Source: Candidatus Latescibacterota bacterium
GTDB taxonomy: Bacteria; JAAXHH01
DNA: 64,000 nucleotides
Reading direction: 5' to 3'
NCBI GenBank assembly: GCA_012270975.1
Contig: JAAXHH010000121.1
Span: forward strand, 160,279-224,278
Shown: positions 18,979 through 28,300 of the stretch, one piece after another
How the letters are laid out: every line of letters starts with the position of its first letter
Numbering within the stretch: the stretch's first letter is position 1
Notes under the pieces: generated by a model
Database searches by the model: none
Seen by the model: only the letters and a program-made list of their open reading frames with translations
Told to the model about the DNA's origin: nothing
Position numbers and translations under genes: made by a program

Positions 18979-20169
18979 CTACGACGAACCGGCGTACACG
19001 GCGCTCGCCGCCGCCACGCCGCTTTGCGCGACTTCGTGTCCTTCCGCCCGCAGCGTCTGTTCAAGGGCGCCCAGGCATAACATGATGTGATCTTTCTGCG
19101 AAGACTGTCCCATGAGGCCCACGCGCCAGGCTTTGCCTTTCAAAGCGCCGAGACCGCCGCCGAGTTCGATTCCGTAGCCTTCGAGGAGGCGCCGGCGTAT
19201 GCTGGCTTCGTCGACACCCTCCGGGGCCAGGACGGGGTTGATGGTCGGGGCGCGATGCGGCGCGTCGACGAAGAATCCGAGCCCCATGGCGTCGATGCCG
19301 GCCCTGAACGCCTCGTAGTTGAGGGCGTGACGCGCATGACCCTTCGCCAGTCCCTCCTCGTGAATGAGGACGAGCGCTTCCCGCAACGCGTAAATCAGGC
19401 TCACGGGCGCGGTATGGTGATAGACCCGGTCTCCGTCCCAGTACGCGTTGATCAGGGAAAGATCGAGGTACCAGCTGTCAACCGGCGTCTTACGCGAGGA
19501 GATGGCAGCGCGCGCCCGTTCGTTCAGCGTGACGGGAGCCAGGCCCGGAGGCGCACTCAGGCATTTCTGGCTGCCGGTGTAGCAGACGTCGATGTCCCAT
19601 TCGTCCACTTTGACGGGCGTTCCCCCCAGGGAAGCCACGGTGTCGACCAGGACGAGGGCCTCGTGCTCATGAACGACCCGGATGATTTCCTCGAGGGGTT
19701 GCAGCACGCCCGTAGACGTCTCGGCGTGTACCAGGCCCACGAGTTTGGACCGACAGCCATCCAGCGCTTCCCGGACCTGCTCCGCCGTAAACGGGCGACC
19801 CGGAACGCCCTCCAGGCGGATCAGCCTGCCGCCGTGCCGTTCGACCATCTGGGCCATGCGGTCCCCGAATACGCCGCCCACGCACACCAGCACTTCGTCG
19901 CCGGGTTCGACCAGATTGCAGATACAGGTCTCCATGCCCGCGGAGCCGGTCGCCGAGATGGGGATGGTCAGATCGTTTTCGGTCTGGAACACGTACCGGA
20001 GCAAGGCCTTGGTATCGTCCATGACTCCGATGAAATAGGGGTCCAGGTGCCCCGTGAGCGGTGCGCCCATAGCCTGATAGACCCGGGGGTGCATATCGCT
20101 CGGGCCGGGCCCCATCAGGATGCGCCGGCCGGGGTCCAGGGGCGCGAATGAACCGTGGGATGCGGTCAT
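18979..20169 (-). CDS. Class V aminotransferase (alanine/serine-glyoxylate aminotransferase-like)
   Basis: 396 residues from the ATG at 20167-20169. A TTG further upstream would fall in the T-run of the preceding terminator and is rejected. N-terminal MGPGPSDMHPRVYQAMGAPLTGH is characteristic of alanine-glyoxylate and ureidoglycine-glyoxylate aminotransferases. The PLP lysine is in CYTGSQKCLSAPPG (about residue 200), and VHAETSTG and LVDTVASLGG are the cofactor-binding motifs. It transfers an amino group to glyoxylate or a similar oxo acid. Proximity to a cupin, creatininase and amine oxidase hints at purine or ureide catabolism, but this is not shown. Confidence 0.88.
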   Translation of the reverse strand: MTASHGSFAPLDPGRRILMGPGPSDMHPRVYQAMGAPLTGHLDPYFIGVMDDTKALLRYVFQTENDLTIPISATGSAGMETCICNLVEPGDEVLVCVGGVFGDRMAQMVERHGGRLIRLEGVPGRPFTAEQVREALDGCRSKLVGLVHAETSTGVLQPLEEIIRVVHEHEALVLVDTVASLGGTPVKVDEWDIDVCYTGSQKCLSAPPGLAPVTLNERARAAISSRKTPVDSWYLDLSLINAYWDGDRVYHHTAPVSLIYALREALVLIHEEGLAKGHARHALNYEAFRAGIDAMGLGFFVDAPHRAPTINPVLAPEGVDEASIRRRLLEGYGIELGGGLGALKGKAWRVGLMGQSSQKDHIMLCLGALEQTLRAEGHEVAQSGVAAASAVYAGSS

Positions 20170-20220
20170 TTGGAGGAAGTTCCCTTCGGTGAGTAGCCTC
20201 GTCGGATGTGGACAAAGCAA

Positions 20221-20252
20221 AAGAGGATTCCCGGTAAACGCGGAATCCTCTT
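20221..20252 (-). terminator. Rho-independent terminator after the TPR gene
   Basis: Inverted repeat with an 11-bp perfect stem (20221-20231 with 20242-20252, AAGAGGATTCC) and a 10-base loop. On the minus strand it is followed by TTGCTTTG, a T-rich run. It lies 51 bases downstream of the TPR gene stop and separates that gene from the aminotransferase gene. Confidence 0.8.
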
Positions 20253-20302
20253 AAAACCCGGTGTTCAGCCGGCTATATCCCCACCGGCGGCCGAAGCCGG
20301 AG

Positions 20303-21502
20303 TTACATGCCATCTCCCGTCTTGATCAGGTCCAGTTTCTTCCTCTGGTGTTCCTGTCCCTTGGCGGCTAATTCCTGTTTCCTGGCCTCGTCCGTCTCGA
20401 TGCTGTCCAGCCCGAAATAGGCGTCACTGAGTATGTCGTGGCCATCGATACTGTTCGGTTGCAGCGCCAGCAGCTTGTTCATGCTTTCCACGGCGCCATT
20501 AAACGCCTTCGTGGCGGCTTCAACATCCCCGGCGTCCCGATCGGACAATCCCTTGTTGTAGTAGTTGATCCCCAGGTGCCTCAGCAGTTCGACATCCTCG
20601 GGAAGGGCGGAGTGCCCCTTTTCGAGTACCTCGATCCCCTTGGCGTAGTCATTCCTGTTGACGTGGATCGAACTGACGTCCCGGTACAGCGACCTCTCTT
20701 CCGGAAATGCTTCCATTGCCCTTTCGTACGTCGTGATGACGCTGGCCGTGTCGGCCACCCCGAAATAGGCGTTGCGCAGAATGAGGTAGGTGTTGAGATC
20801 GATCTCTTCCGACAACTCGATGACCTTGTTGGAGGCCGTGATCAGATTGTCCCAGTCGTCACTGGTATAGTACACGTTTACCAGGCCGTCCCAGGCTTCG
20901 AACCTGTTCGGATCGACTTCGAGAAGCTTTTCCAGGGGCCCCCTCGCGCCTTCGTAATCCTGGGCGCCCAGATGGGCATAACCCCAGTAGAGGTAGCCCT
21001 GTTGCTTGGCGGGTTCCAGTTCGTCGGCGGTCCTGGCATCGTTCTTCTTGCCCGTGGAACGCAACGCGGCCTGCAACGTCGAGGTGGCCCAGACCGAACG
21101 GCTGTAGTAATCGGCGGATTCCACGAATTCGCCTTTTTCGTAGCTCTGCTGGCCCACCTGGTAGTTCGTACGGATCATGGACTCCAGGGTACTTTTGTAC
21201 CGTTCCTTGTCCTTTTTGTCCATGTCGTCGAAGGTTACAACTTCCCAGTTCTTGAACATCTCGTCGAAGTTGCCCTTGTAGTACTGAACGAGCCCGAGGA
21301 GATAGTGGGCGTCGTTGTTGCCCGGATCTTTTTCCAGGGCGGTTTCGAGCAGGGCCAGGGCCTTGTCGAACTGCGGAGGTGTTTCACGGATGTAGATCTT
21401 CGCAGAACGAAGCTCGATTTTCTGCGCGTCGGCCACGATGGGTATCAGCATCGCGAAGCCGAGGGCGAACATCACGCAGATGGAAACCTTTTTGAAGAAC
21501 AT
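20303..21502 (-). CDS. Exported tetratricopeptide-repeat protein
   Basis: 399 residues. AAAGGAG lies 7 bases before the ATG. A signal peptide (MFFKKVSICVMFALGFAMLIPIVADAQ) is followed by TPR units throughout: ALALLETALEKDPGNNDAHYLLGLVQYY (residues 49-76), YLYWGYAHLGAQDYEGARGPLEKLLEVDP, NLITASNKVIELSEEID, and KGIEVLEKGHSALPEDVELLRHLGINYYNKG. The protein is probably periplasmic and acts as a scaffold. It is a single-gene transcription unit with its own terminator. Confidence 0.82.
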   Translation of the reverse strand: MFFKKVSICVMFALGFAMLIPIVADAQKIELRSAKIYIRETPPQFDKALALLETALEKDPGNNDAHYLLGLVQYYKGNFDEMFKNWEVVTFDDMDKKDKERYKSTLESMIRTNYQVGQQSYEKGEFVESADYYSRSVWATSTLQAALRSTGKKNDARTADELEPAKQQGYLYWGYAHLGAQDYEGARGPLEKLLEVDPNRFEAWDGLVNVYYTSDDWDNLITASNKVIELSEEIDLNTYLILRNAYFGVADTASVITTYERAMEAFPEERSLYRDVSSIHVNRNDYAKGIEVLEKGHSALPEDVELLRHLGINYYNKGLSDRDAGDVEAATKAFNGAVESMNKLLALQPNSIDGHDILSDAYFGLDSIETDEARKQELAAKGQEHQRKKLDLIKTGDGM

Positions 21503-21633
21503 TGCAGACTCCTTTCGACAGGTCCTTTGACGGCAAAACTCCGCGACCTGTCACGGGTATGCGATTCTAATGATTATGTCCGGTGTATCCAGAACAGACA
21601 GTCTTTTTAGAATACACGACTTATCGCGTTTGG

Positions 21634-22980
21634 TCAAGATGATTCGGCGACACCGCACCGGTAGACTACCCGGCCGCCGACGACCGTCATGGTTACGTTT
21701 CCCTTTAACGCGCAGCCGGCAAAGGGCGTGTTTCCGGACCTTGATCTGAAGGACGCGGGATCCACGGTCCAGGTTCCATCCGGATCGAACAGGAACAGGT
21801 CCGCCGGACTGCCGGCCGCCAGGCTGCCGCCTTCCGTACCCAGTATCCCGCCGGGGGCCGTCGACATGGTCCGGACCGCGTCGCCCAGGGTCAGCAGCCC
21901 CGGTGCAATCAACTCGGTGTATACGACGGACAGCATGGTCTCGAGACCCGCGGCGCCGGGCAGCGCTTCCTGAAACTCCGTGTTCTTTTCGTCCACGGAC
22001 CGCGGCGTGTGATCCGATGCGATGGCGTCGATGGTTCCGTCCACGAGACCTTCCCTCAACCCCTCCACGTCCGCCCGGCTTCTCAGGGGCGGATTGACTT
22101 TAAGCCGGGTATCGTACGAGGAGAGCGCTTCATCGGTCAGCACCAGGTGGTGGGGGCTGACGTCGGCGGTCACCCGGACGCCCCGCTGCTTCGCCGCCCG
22201 GATGAGTCCCACGGTCACAGCCGTGCTCACGTGGGTGATGTGCAGGCGACCCCCCGTCCACTCCGCCAGCATGATGTCCCGCGCGGCGATGGTTTCTTCC
22301 GCGATGGACGGGATGCCCTTGAGACCCAGCCGGGTAGCGTGACTTCCCTCGTGCATGAGGCCGCCGGCTGAGAGCGCTTGATCTTCGCAGTGCACGATGA
22401 TGGGCAGGTCGAACATACGGCTGTATTCGAGAACCCGCCGCAGGATGGCCGGATTCCGGATGGTCCGGTCGCCGTCGGAAAACGCGACGGCACCGGCATC
22501 GGCAAGCTCGCCTATCTCGGTCAGCCGCTCGCCCGCACGACCGGCCGTAACCGCGGCGACGGGGTAGATATGCGCCGGGACGTCCGCCGCCCGCGTCCGT
22601 ACGAATCTCACCGTGGGCGCGTCGTCCATGGGCGGTTCGGTATCCGGCATGCACGCCACGCCGGTGACCCCTCCGGCGACCGCCGCCTCTGCCCCGCTTT
22701 CCAGGGTCTCCCGGTACTCGTAGCCGGGTTCGCAAAGGTGGGCGTGCATATCGATCAGGCCCGGCAGAACGTAGTGCCCGGCCGCGTCGATGACAGAGGC
22801 CCCTTTCGCCTCGTCATCGGAAGGGTGTTCGATGATTCTCCCGTCGCGAATCCAGAGATCGCCGGTCTCGTCAAGGCCGGAGGCGGGATCGACGATGTGT
22901 CCGCCGCGGACCACCGCGAGCCCGGCGCCTCCGGCTGCGCCGCCCGGTGTAACCCGTCCGTCAGGCCGCATCGCGCTCAC
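21634..22980 (-). CDS. pyrC: Dihydroorotase, type I, with HxHxC in place of HxHxR
   Basis: 448 residues, in line with type I dihydroorotases (multifunctional, about 430). It cyclises carbamoyl-aspartate to dihydroorotate in pyrimidine synthesis. Metal site: DMHAHL (H79, H81), IIVHCED, HITHVS, and IASDHTP are all present. The residue after HxHxL, normally Arg that binds the substrate carboxylate (consensus HxHLRxPG), is Cys83 here (TGC at 22732-22734; one base from CGC). The start overlaps the pyrB stop by 20 bases, so the two genes are coupled. Either the Cys is tolerated, or this is an inactive subunit of the aspartate carbamoyltransferase complex, as known for pseudo-dihydroorotases. Confidence 0.88.
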   Translation of the reverse strand: MSAMRPDGRVTPGGAAGGAGLAVVRGGHIVDPASGLDETGDLWIRDGRIIEHPSDDEAKGASVIDAAGHYVLPGLIDMHAHLCEPGYEYRETLESGAEAAVAGGVTGVACMPDTEPPMDDAPTVRFVRTRAADVPAHIYPVAAVTAGRAGERLTEIGELADAGAVAFSDGDRTIRNPAILRRVLEYSRMFDLPIIVHCEDQALSAGGLMHEGSHATRLGLKGIPSIAEETIAARDIMLAEWTGGRLHITHVSTAVTVGLIRAAKQRGVRVTADVSPHHLVLTDEALSSYDTRLKVNPPLRSRADVEGLREGLVDGTIDAIASDHTPRSVDEKNTEFQEALPGAAGLETMLSVVYTELIAPGLLTLGDAVRTMSTAPGGILGTEGGSLAAGSPADLFLFDPDGTWTVDPASFRSRSGNTPFAGCALKGNVTMTVVGGRVVYRCGVAESS

Positions 22981-23920
22981 CCCCGCCGTTGAGGAGATAG
23001 AGGACCGCCATGCGAACGGCCACCCCGTTGGTTACCTGGTCGAGAATAACGGACCGGCCGCTGTCCGCCACGCGGGAGTCGAGTTCCACGCCGCGGTTGA
23101 TGGGACCGGGATGCATCACGATGGCGCCGGGACGGGCGAGTTCGAGGCGCTCCGGATCGATGCCGAACAGCCGCGTGTATTCGCGCAGGGAGGGGAAGAA
23201 GGCTTCCCGCTGTCTCTCCAGCTGTATCCTCAGGGCGTAGACCACGTCGGCGTCGCGCAGAGCGTCCTCGACCCGGTGGCAAACCTCCACGCCCATCGCT
23301 TCGATGTCGACGGGGATCAGCGTGGGCGGTCCGCAGACCGCCACCTTCGCGCCCATCTTCTGAAGTCCCCATATGTTGGAGCGCGCCACCCGGCTGTGGG
23401 CGATGTCGCCGATGAGCGCGACCTTTAGTCCCTCCAGGTCGCCCAGCGCGTCCCGCATGGTCAGCAGGTCGAGCAGGCCCTGGGTGGGATGTTCGTGGGC
23501 GCCGTCACCGGCGTTGATGACGACGGCGTTCGTCAGGCATTGGGAAAGGAACAGGGGGACGCCCGCCGCCGAATGACGCACCACCACGCAATCCACCTGC
23601 ATGGCTTCGATGTTCCGGGCCGTATCGACGAGGGTCTCTCCCTTGGACACGCTGCTGCCGGTGGATGCGAAATTCACGGTGTCCGCGGAGAGCTGCTTCT
23701 CGGCCAGTTCGAAGGACAGCCGCGTGCGGGTGCTCGATTCGAAGAAGAGGTTGACGACGTTCTTCCCTCTCAGGGCGGGGACCTTCCGGATGGGGCGCCG
23801 GATCACTTCTTTGAAGGAGTCCGCCGTATCCAGGATCAGCCGGATTTCCTCGCGCGATACATCCTCGAGGCCGATCAGGTGCCGGTGGCGCAACGCGTTG
23901 AGGCGGGCCTCGCCCATCAC
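22961..23920 (-). CDS. pyrB: Aspartate carbamoyltransferase catalytic subunit
   Basis: 319 residues, the standard length. Carbamoyl-phosphate site [10 protein letters not shown] (residues 62-71), SGSS-type loop as [16 protein letters not shown] for aspartate/carbamoyl-phosphate binding, and C-terminal [10 protein letters not shown]. It catalyses the committed step of pyrimidine synthesis. No regulatory pyrI is present, which fits ATCases that associate with a dihydroorotase. The start overlaps the pyrR stop by four bases. Confidence 0.95.
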   Translation of the reverse strand: MMGEARLNALRHRHLIGLEDVSREEIRLILDTADSFKEVIRRPIRKVPALRGKNVVNLFFESSTRTRLSFELAEKQLSADTVNFASTGSSVSKGETLVDTARNIEAMQVDCVVVRHSAAGVPLFLSQCLTNAVVINAGDGAHEHPTQGLLDLLTMRDALGDLEGLKVALIGDIAHSRVARSNIWGLQKMGAKVAVCGPPTLIPVDIEAMGVEVCHRVEDALRDADVVYALRIQLERQREAFFPSLREYTRLFGIDPERLELARPGAIVMHPGPINRGVELDSRVADSGRSVILDQVTNGVAVRMAVLYLLNGGGERDAA

Positions 23921-24450
23921 GCCACCTCCTCTACCGAAACGTCATCCTTCCGGTCGAGCTCGCTCACGTGCACGACCACGGTCCTGCCGGGGCCGACTTC
24001 GACGTTCTCCCCGACGTAGTCCGCCTGGATGGGCAGTTCCCGTCCCTCCCGGTTGATCAGGACGGCCAGCTCGATGCGCCTGGCCCGGCCGAAATCCTTC
24101 AATTCGTCCAGCGCCGCCCGGATAGTGCGGCCCGTGTACAGCACGTCGTCGACCAGGATGACGGTACGTCCCTCGATGTCGAAGGGGATGTCGGTGGTAC
24201 GGACCACGGGGTACTCCGCGCGGCCCTGGAGGTCGTCGCGGTACAGGTTGATGTCCAGCACGCCCACGGGTACGGCCGTGTCCTCCGCCTCGCGCAAAGC
24301 CTCGGCCAGCCGCCGCGCCAGCCAGTCGCCCCGCCGCTGAATGCCGACGATGACGATGCCGGACGCGCCCTTGTTGCGTTCCAGGATCTGGTGGGCGATG
24401 CGGGACACCGCCCTGGCTATGCCTTCCCTGTCGAGGACCTGCTGCTTCAC
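23917..24450 (-). CDS. pyrR: Bifunctional pyr operon regulator/uracil phosphoribosyltransferase PyrR
   Basis: 177 residues, as in the family. The PRPP-binding motif [18 protein letters not shown] (about residues 95-112) and [15 protein letters not shown] are diagnostic. PyrR binds UMP and pyr mRNA in Firmicutes and also has uracil phosphoribosyltransferase activity. Here it lies inside the operon, coupled to pyrB through an ATGA overlap. No PyrR-binding attenuator could be recognised by eye between the operon genes. Confidence 0.93.
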   Translation of the reverse strand: MKQQVLDREGIARAVSRIAHQILERNKGASGIVIVGIQRRGDWLARRLAEALREAEDTAVPVGVLDINLYRDDLQGRAEYPVVRTTDIPFDIEGRTVILVDDVLYTGRTIRAALDELKDFGRARRIELAVLINREGRELPIQADYVGENVEVGPGRTVVVHVSELDRKDDVSVEEVA

Positions 24451-25355
24451 CCGGCCGCCCTCTCATCCGACGCGCCTGTCGTCGCCTTCTCGTTCGCCGC
24501 GCCCTGCGCCGGTCCGCCTGGTCCGGCCGTTCCGGCGACTGCTGCCGCCCAGGCCGCCTTCAGCGTTTCCAGGCTCTTTCTGGCGATTTGCTCCGCGCCG
24601 TAGGAATAGTCGAAAACCTCCACCGAACCGTACCCTTCGTATCCCGCGTCCCGCAGCGCCCGCAGAATGGACTTGAAATCGGTATCGCCGTAACCCGGCC
24701 CGTCGCCCTCGGCGTTGTTGAAATGGACATAGGCCATGTCGTCTTTGTGCGCGTGTACGGTCTCCGCGACGTCCAGCCCCTGGCACAGGGTGGCCCGGAC
24801 GTCGATGATCAGGCGGAAATTCGGATGATCGATCTCGCGGACCATCCGCACGGCTTCGGCCGGAGTGTTGATGAAATTGGTCTGGGCGCTGTCCAGGGGT
24901 TCGAGACAGATCGTTACGCCGTGTTCTTCCGCAGCGGGCAGGCATTCCTGGAAGGCTGTCCGCGTCCGCTCCCACGTGGCCTCGCGGGTCTGGTCCGGCA
25001 GGACATTGCGCTGTTTCGGCGATCCGAACACCATGACCCGGCCGCCGATGTCCCCGCAGAAACGGATCAGGTCGCACAGATACAGCCTGGTGCAATACCG
25101 GATGCCGTCGTCGGGATGATTCAGATAGAGACCTTCCGGGCTGAGCAGGAGCCAGTGCAGCCCCGTGATTTCGAGGCCGAATTCGGCCGCATCGTCGCGA
25201 ATCGCCTTCCGGGCGTCCGGTCCGACCTCGTTCACCGACCGCGCTACCGTGAAGGGGGCGATCTCCACACCGTCGTAACCGATTTCCGCGGCGGTGCGGA
25301 AGACCTGCCGGAGGGGCACGTCCCGGAACATTTCGTTGCAGAAGGCGAACTTCAT
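24447..25355 (-). CDS. Xylose isomerase-like TIM-barrel protein
   Basis: 302 residues from the ATG at 25353-25355, which overlaps the upstream stop (ATGA). The AP-endonuclease 2/xylose-isomerase-like fold is visible: MKFAFCNEMF, YDGVEIAPF, ICLEPLD (metal-ligand Glu), RLIIDV (Asp), YVHFNNAEGD (His) and SVEVFDY (final Glu). It probably isomerises or epimerises a sugar or ketose. The last about 30 residues are a Gly/Ala-rich tail of low complexity. Its position between a membrane protein and pyrR is unusual; no functional link with pyrimidines is known. Confidence 0.82.
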   Translation of the reverse strand: MKFAFCNEMFRDVPLRQVFRTAAEIGYDGVEIAPFTVARSVNEVGPDARKAIRDDAAEFGLEITGLHWLLLSPEGLYLNHPDDGIRYCTRLYLCDLIRFCGDIGGRVMVFGSPKQRNVLPDQTREATWERTRTAFQECLPAAEEHGVTICLEPLDSAQTNFINTPAEAVRMVREIDHPNFRLIIDVRATLCQGLDVAETVHAHKDDMAYVHFNNAEGDGPGYGDTDFKSILRALRDAGYEGYGSVEVFDYSYGAEQIARKSLETLKAAWAAAVAGTAGPGGPAQGAANEKATTGASDERAAG

Positions 25356-28300
25356 ACGGGTTGTCCCGCCTCTTGCATCCTTTCTGTCGTTTCCCGGCCG
25401 GCGACGGCGTAGTCGTTCTTCAGGTCCTGCGGCAAGGTGCGCCAGACCAGGAAGCGCTTGCGCAGCACGCTCAGGAATCGCCGGTTGATGCGCTGCCAGG
25501 ACGCCACGTCGCCGCTCTCGCGGTGGATGTCCACCCACACGGCGTAGAGGTCTCTTTCATTTTCGGCCGGCGCGGCGCTGAGGGAGACCCGCTGGCTGAT
25601 GCCCAGGTCGTAGGGCGCGAGCCAGGTCATCATCGAGATATGGTACATGGGATGGCCCGACGGGGTCTCCTGGGCGGACAGCTGGACGTTCTCCGTGACG
25701 AAGGCACCCAGGGAGCCCTCCTCGTAGGACTCGAAGACCCGCGTGAGATAGGCGTACATGCCCAGCACCTCAACGCTGCCGATGGTGAAGGGGAAATCGA
25801 AACTCCAGTCGTCCCCGTCGGGTTCGGGGAACTTCCACTCCCGTCCCACGTCCGGAACCGCCATGTCCGCCGCCTTCTTGGCCGGATAGGCCGTCGACAG
25901 GAACACCGTGGCCATCACCACGACGACCGACCAGACGGCCGAAAGGGAGGAATAGTTCAGCGACAGACCCGCGAGGATGTCGTAATTCGACAGCACCAGG
26001 GTGATGGTCTGCCCGCCCAGGTAACCCAGCACGGCGCCCACGGTGGCGAAGACCGAAGATTCCGCCAGGAAGAGGGCCGCTATGTGGCTGGGCGCCAGTC
26101 CGACCGAACTGTAGACACCGATCTCCCGGAAGCGTTCGTGCACAGCGCCCATCATGGTATTCAGCACGATCATGGCCGCGACGAGAATGGGGATGAGGAA
26201 GTTGCCTATCCCGCCGATGGAGGTGGATCCGATGGAACTGTAGACGTTGACGGTGCCGTCCTTGCCCACGAACATGGTCATGGCGACCCGCGACAGGAAG
26301 TCCTCGATATCGCGGTCGAAGTCGGGGTTCGGCTGTCCGCTCTCGTCCAGGAAGTCCGTGATGGCGACCGAATACGTCTTCCCGTCGAGATCCATGACCG
26401 TCTCGTACGGCAGGATCATGACGTTGTTGGATTCGAGATGGATGAAGGCCTCCGGCGGCGACTCGGCCTGCAGCCGCGGGTCCTCGCCGATACGCTGCGC
26501 GATCTTGCCTTTTTCCTGGACCAGGTCGACCGGTGTGAGCTTCTCGTCGTCCAGGTCCTTGAGCTGGTTGAATCTCCTGGAATCGAGCACGCCGACGACC
26601 TGCAGCCGCATGCCGAACATGTCGATGTAGGCGGAACCGGCGTCTTCCGGTTTGATGCCCACCACCGCGGCCACGTCGTCGGGCAGAATGGCCGCGTCCC
26701 GTTCCCCGGGCTCGAACCACCTCCCGCCCAGAAGGTATTCATCGAGGCGGGTTGCTTTGGGCTCGTCCGGGGTCAGGCCCAGTATGCTGTTCACGTAGCT
26801 TTCATGGGACGACCGGGGCGACGAGAAGGAGAAGAACCCCTTTTCGCCCTTGACCTGGGACATGTACCAGGCCCGGGGAATCAGCGTGGCCTTGTCCTCG
26901 AAGGTGCTCTTGAGATAGTCGTAGACGGAGGGCTGCAGCCCCTTCCAGTTTCGATCCCGGACCAGCGTCCCCTCGTAGGTCGGTTCGTTGTACCGCTCCA
27001 GCTTGTAGTACCTGAGGGACGTGGTGATGGACGTAAAAGACAGCACGGTGAAGGTCAGCAGCGTGATGGTCGCCGCCGTGAGGGCCGTGCGGATCTTTCG
27101 CTTGCGCAGGTTGGAAACGCCCAGCGACAGGGCGACGGCCGTGGCGCTCAGCCGGCCTATGTCGGCCTCGTGCATGCCGGTCTGCGCCCGCTTGATCTTC
27201 TGGACTTCCTGGTTGAACTTGGACAGGACGATGATGAGCACGGTCGTCCCCAGCGCGAAGATGACGAAGGCCAGGAAGATGACGTAGGGCGACGTGCTGA
27301 GCTTGAAGGCGGGATGTACCTGCTGCAGCACGAGGAAAACGGCGATGAAGAAGGTGGCGAAACCGAAGATCCGCTTGTTGATCGTCGGAAACCCGAAGAC
27401 CAGGCGCTCCATGAAGAAGGAAAAGGGGATGAGCAGGATGAAATAGAAGATCACGCCCTTGACCGTGTCGTCCGCCGTGGACTTGACCTCCGGATAGCCC
27501 CGGGCTTCGAGCCCCCACGCTTCCCGCGACTTGGAGATGAAGGCGTCGTATTCCCGGTTCGCCAGGTGCTCCTCCGCCTCCAGGAGGGTGACGCGCGCCT
27601 GTTCGTGGAGCTGCTCGATACGCTGGTTCTCGACGCCGAAGCGCGCCAGTTGCTTGAGCCGGACGTCGTCGACGACCCACATGTCCCGCGTGCCCTGGTA
27701 GGACGGATTGACGATGAGCCCCTGGTCGACCGGATAGCCCCGGCCCTGGGCCTCCTCCAGGAGTTCCAGGGTCACTTCGGCCGGCTCGACGGGATCCTTC
27801 AGAAAGGTGTCCGGCGCGTTGGTCAGCAGGTACTTGACCCCGAAGAGGCTGGTGCTCATGAGCAGCTTGACGTGCTGCCCCGGCTTGGCGAAGACGACGG
27901 CGGCGGGCACGGTGCGGCCTTCCGTGGCACTCTGTTTTTCGATGTAGCTGTGGCCGTACCACTGGGGTTCGGCGTCGTTCTGCGCCAGTACGGTCAACTG
28001 GTCCAGCGCGGTGAGGTAGCGGGAGTCGATGATTTCATACACGTCGAGGGCCCTGGACCGGAACACGATCTGCAGCGTGGTGTTTTCATTCGCGCCGCTG
28101 GCCGCGTCCAGGGGGAAGGTCTTGTCGCCCTCCTGTCCCAGGTCGGGCGCGTAGATGATCTCGCCGTCCTCGTCCAGGGCGTACGACCGCAGCTTTATCG
28201 GCCCCTTCTGCTGTTTCAGCGGACGGAAGGCGAAGCGTCCCAGGGAATCGGCCTTGTTGATCAGGATGCCGCGCACGCCCGTATTGGTCAGACTCTTGTA

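Noticed and set aside
18979..20220. Upstream TTG start for the aminotransferase
   Set aside because: The TTG lies in the T-run of the preceding terminator; the ATG at 20167-20169 matches the family start better.
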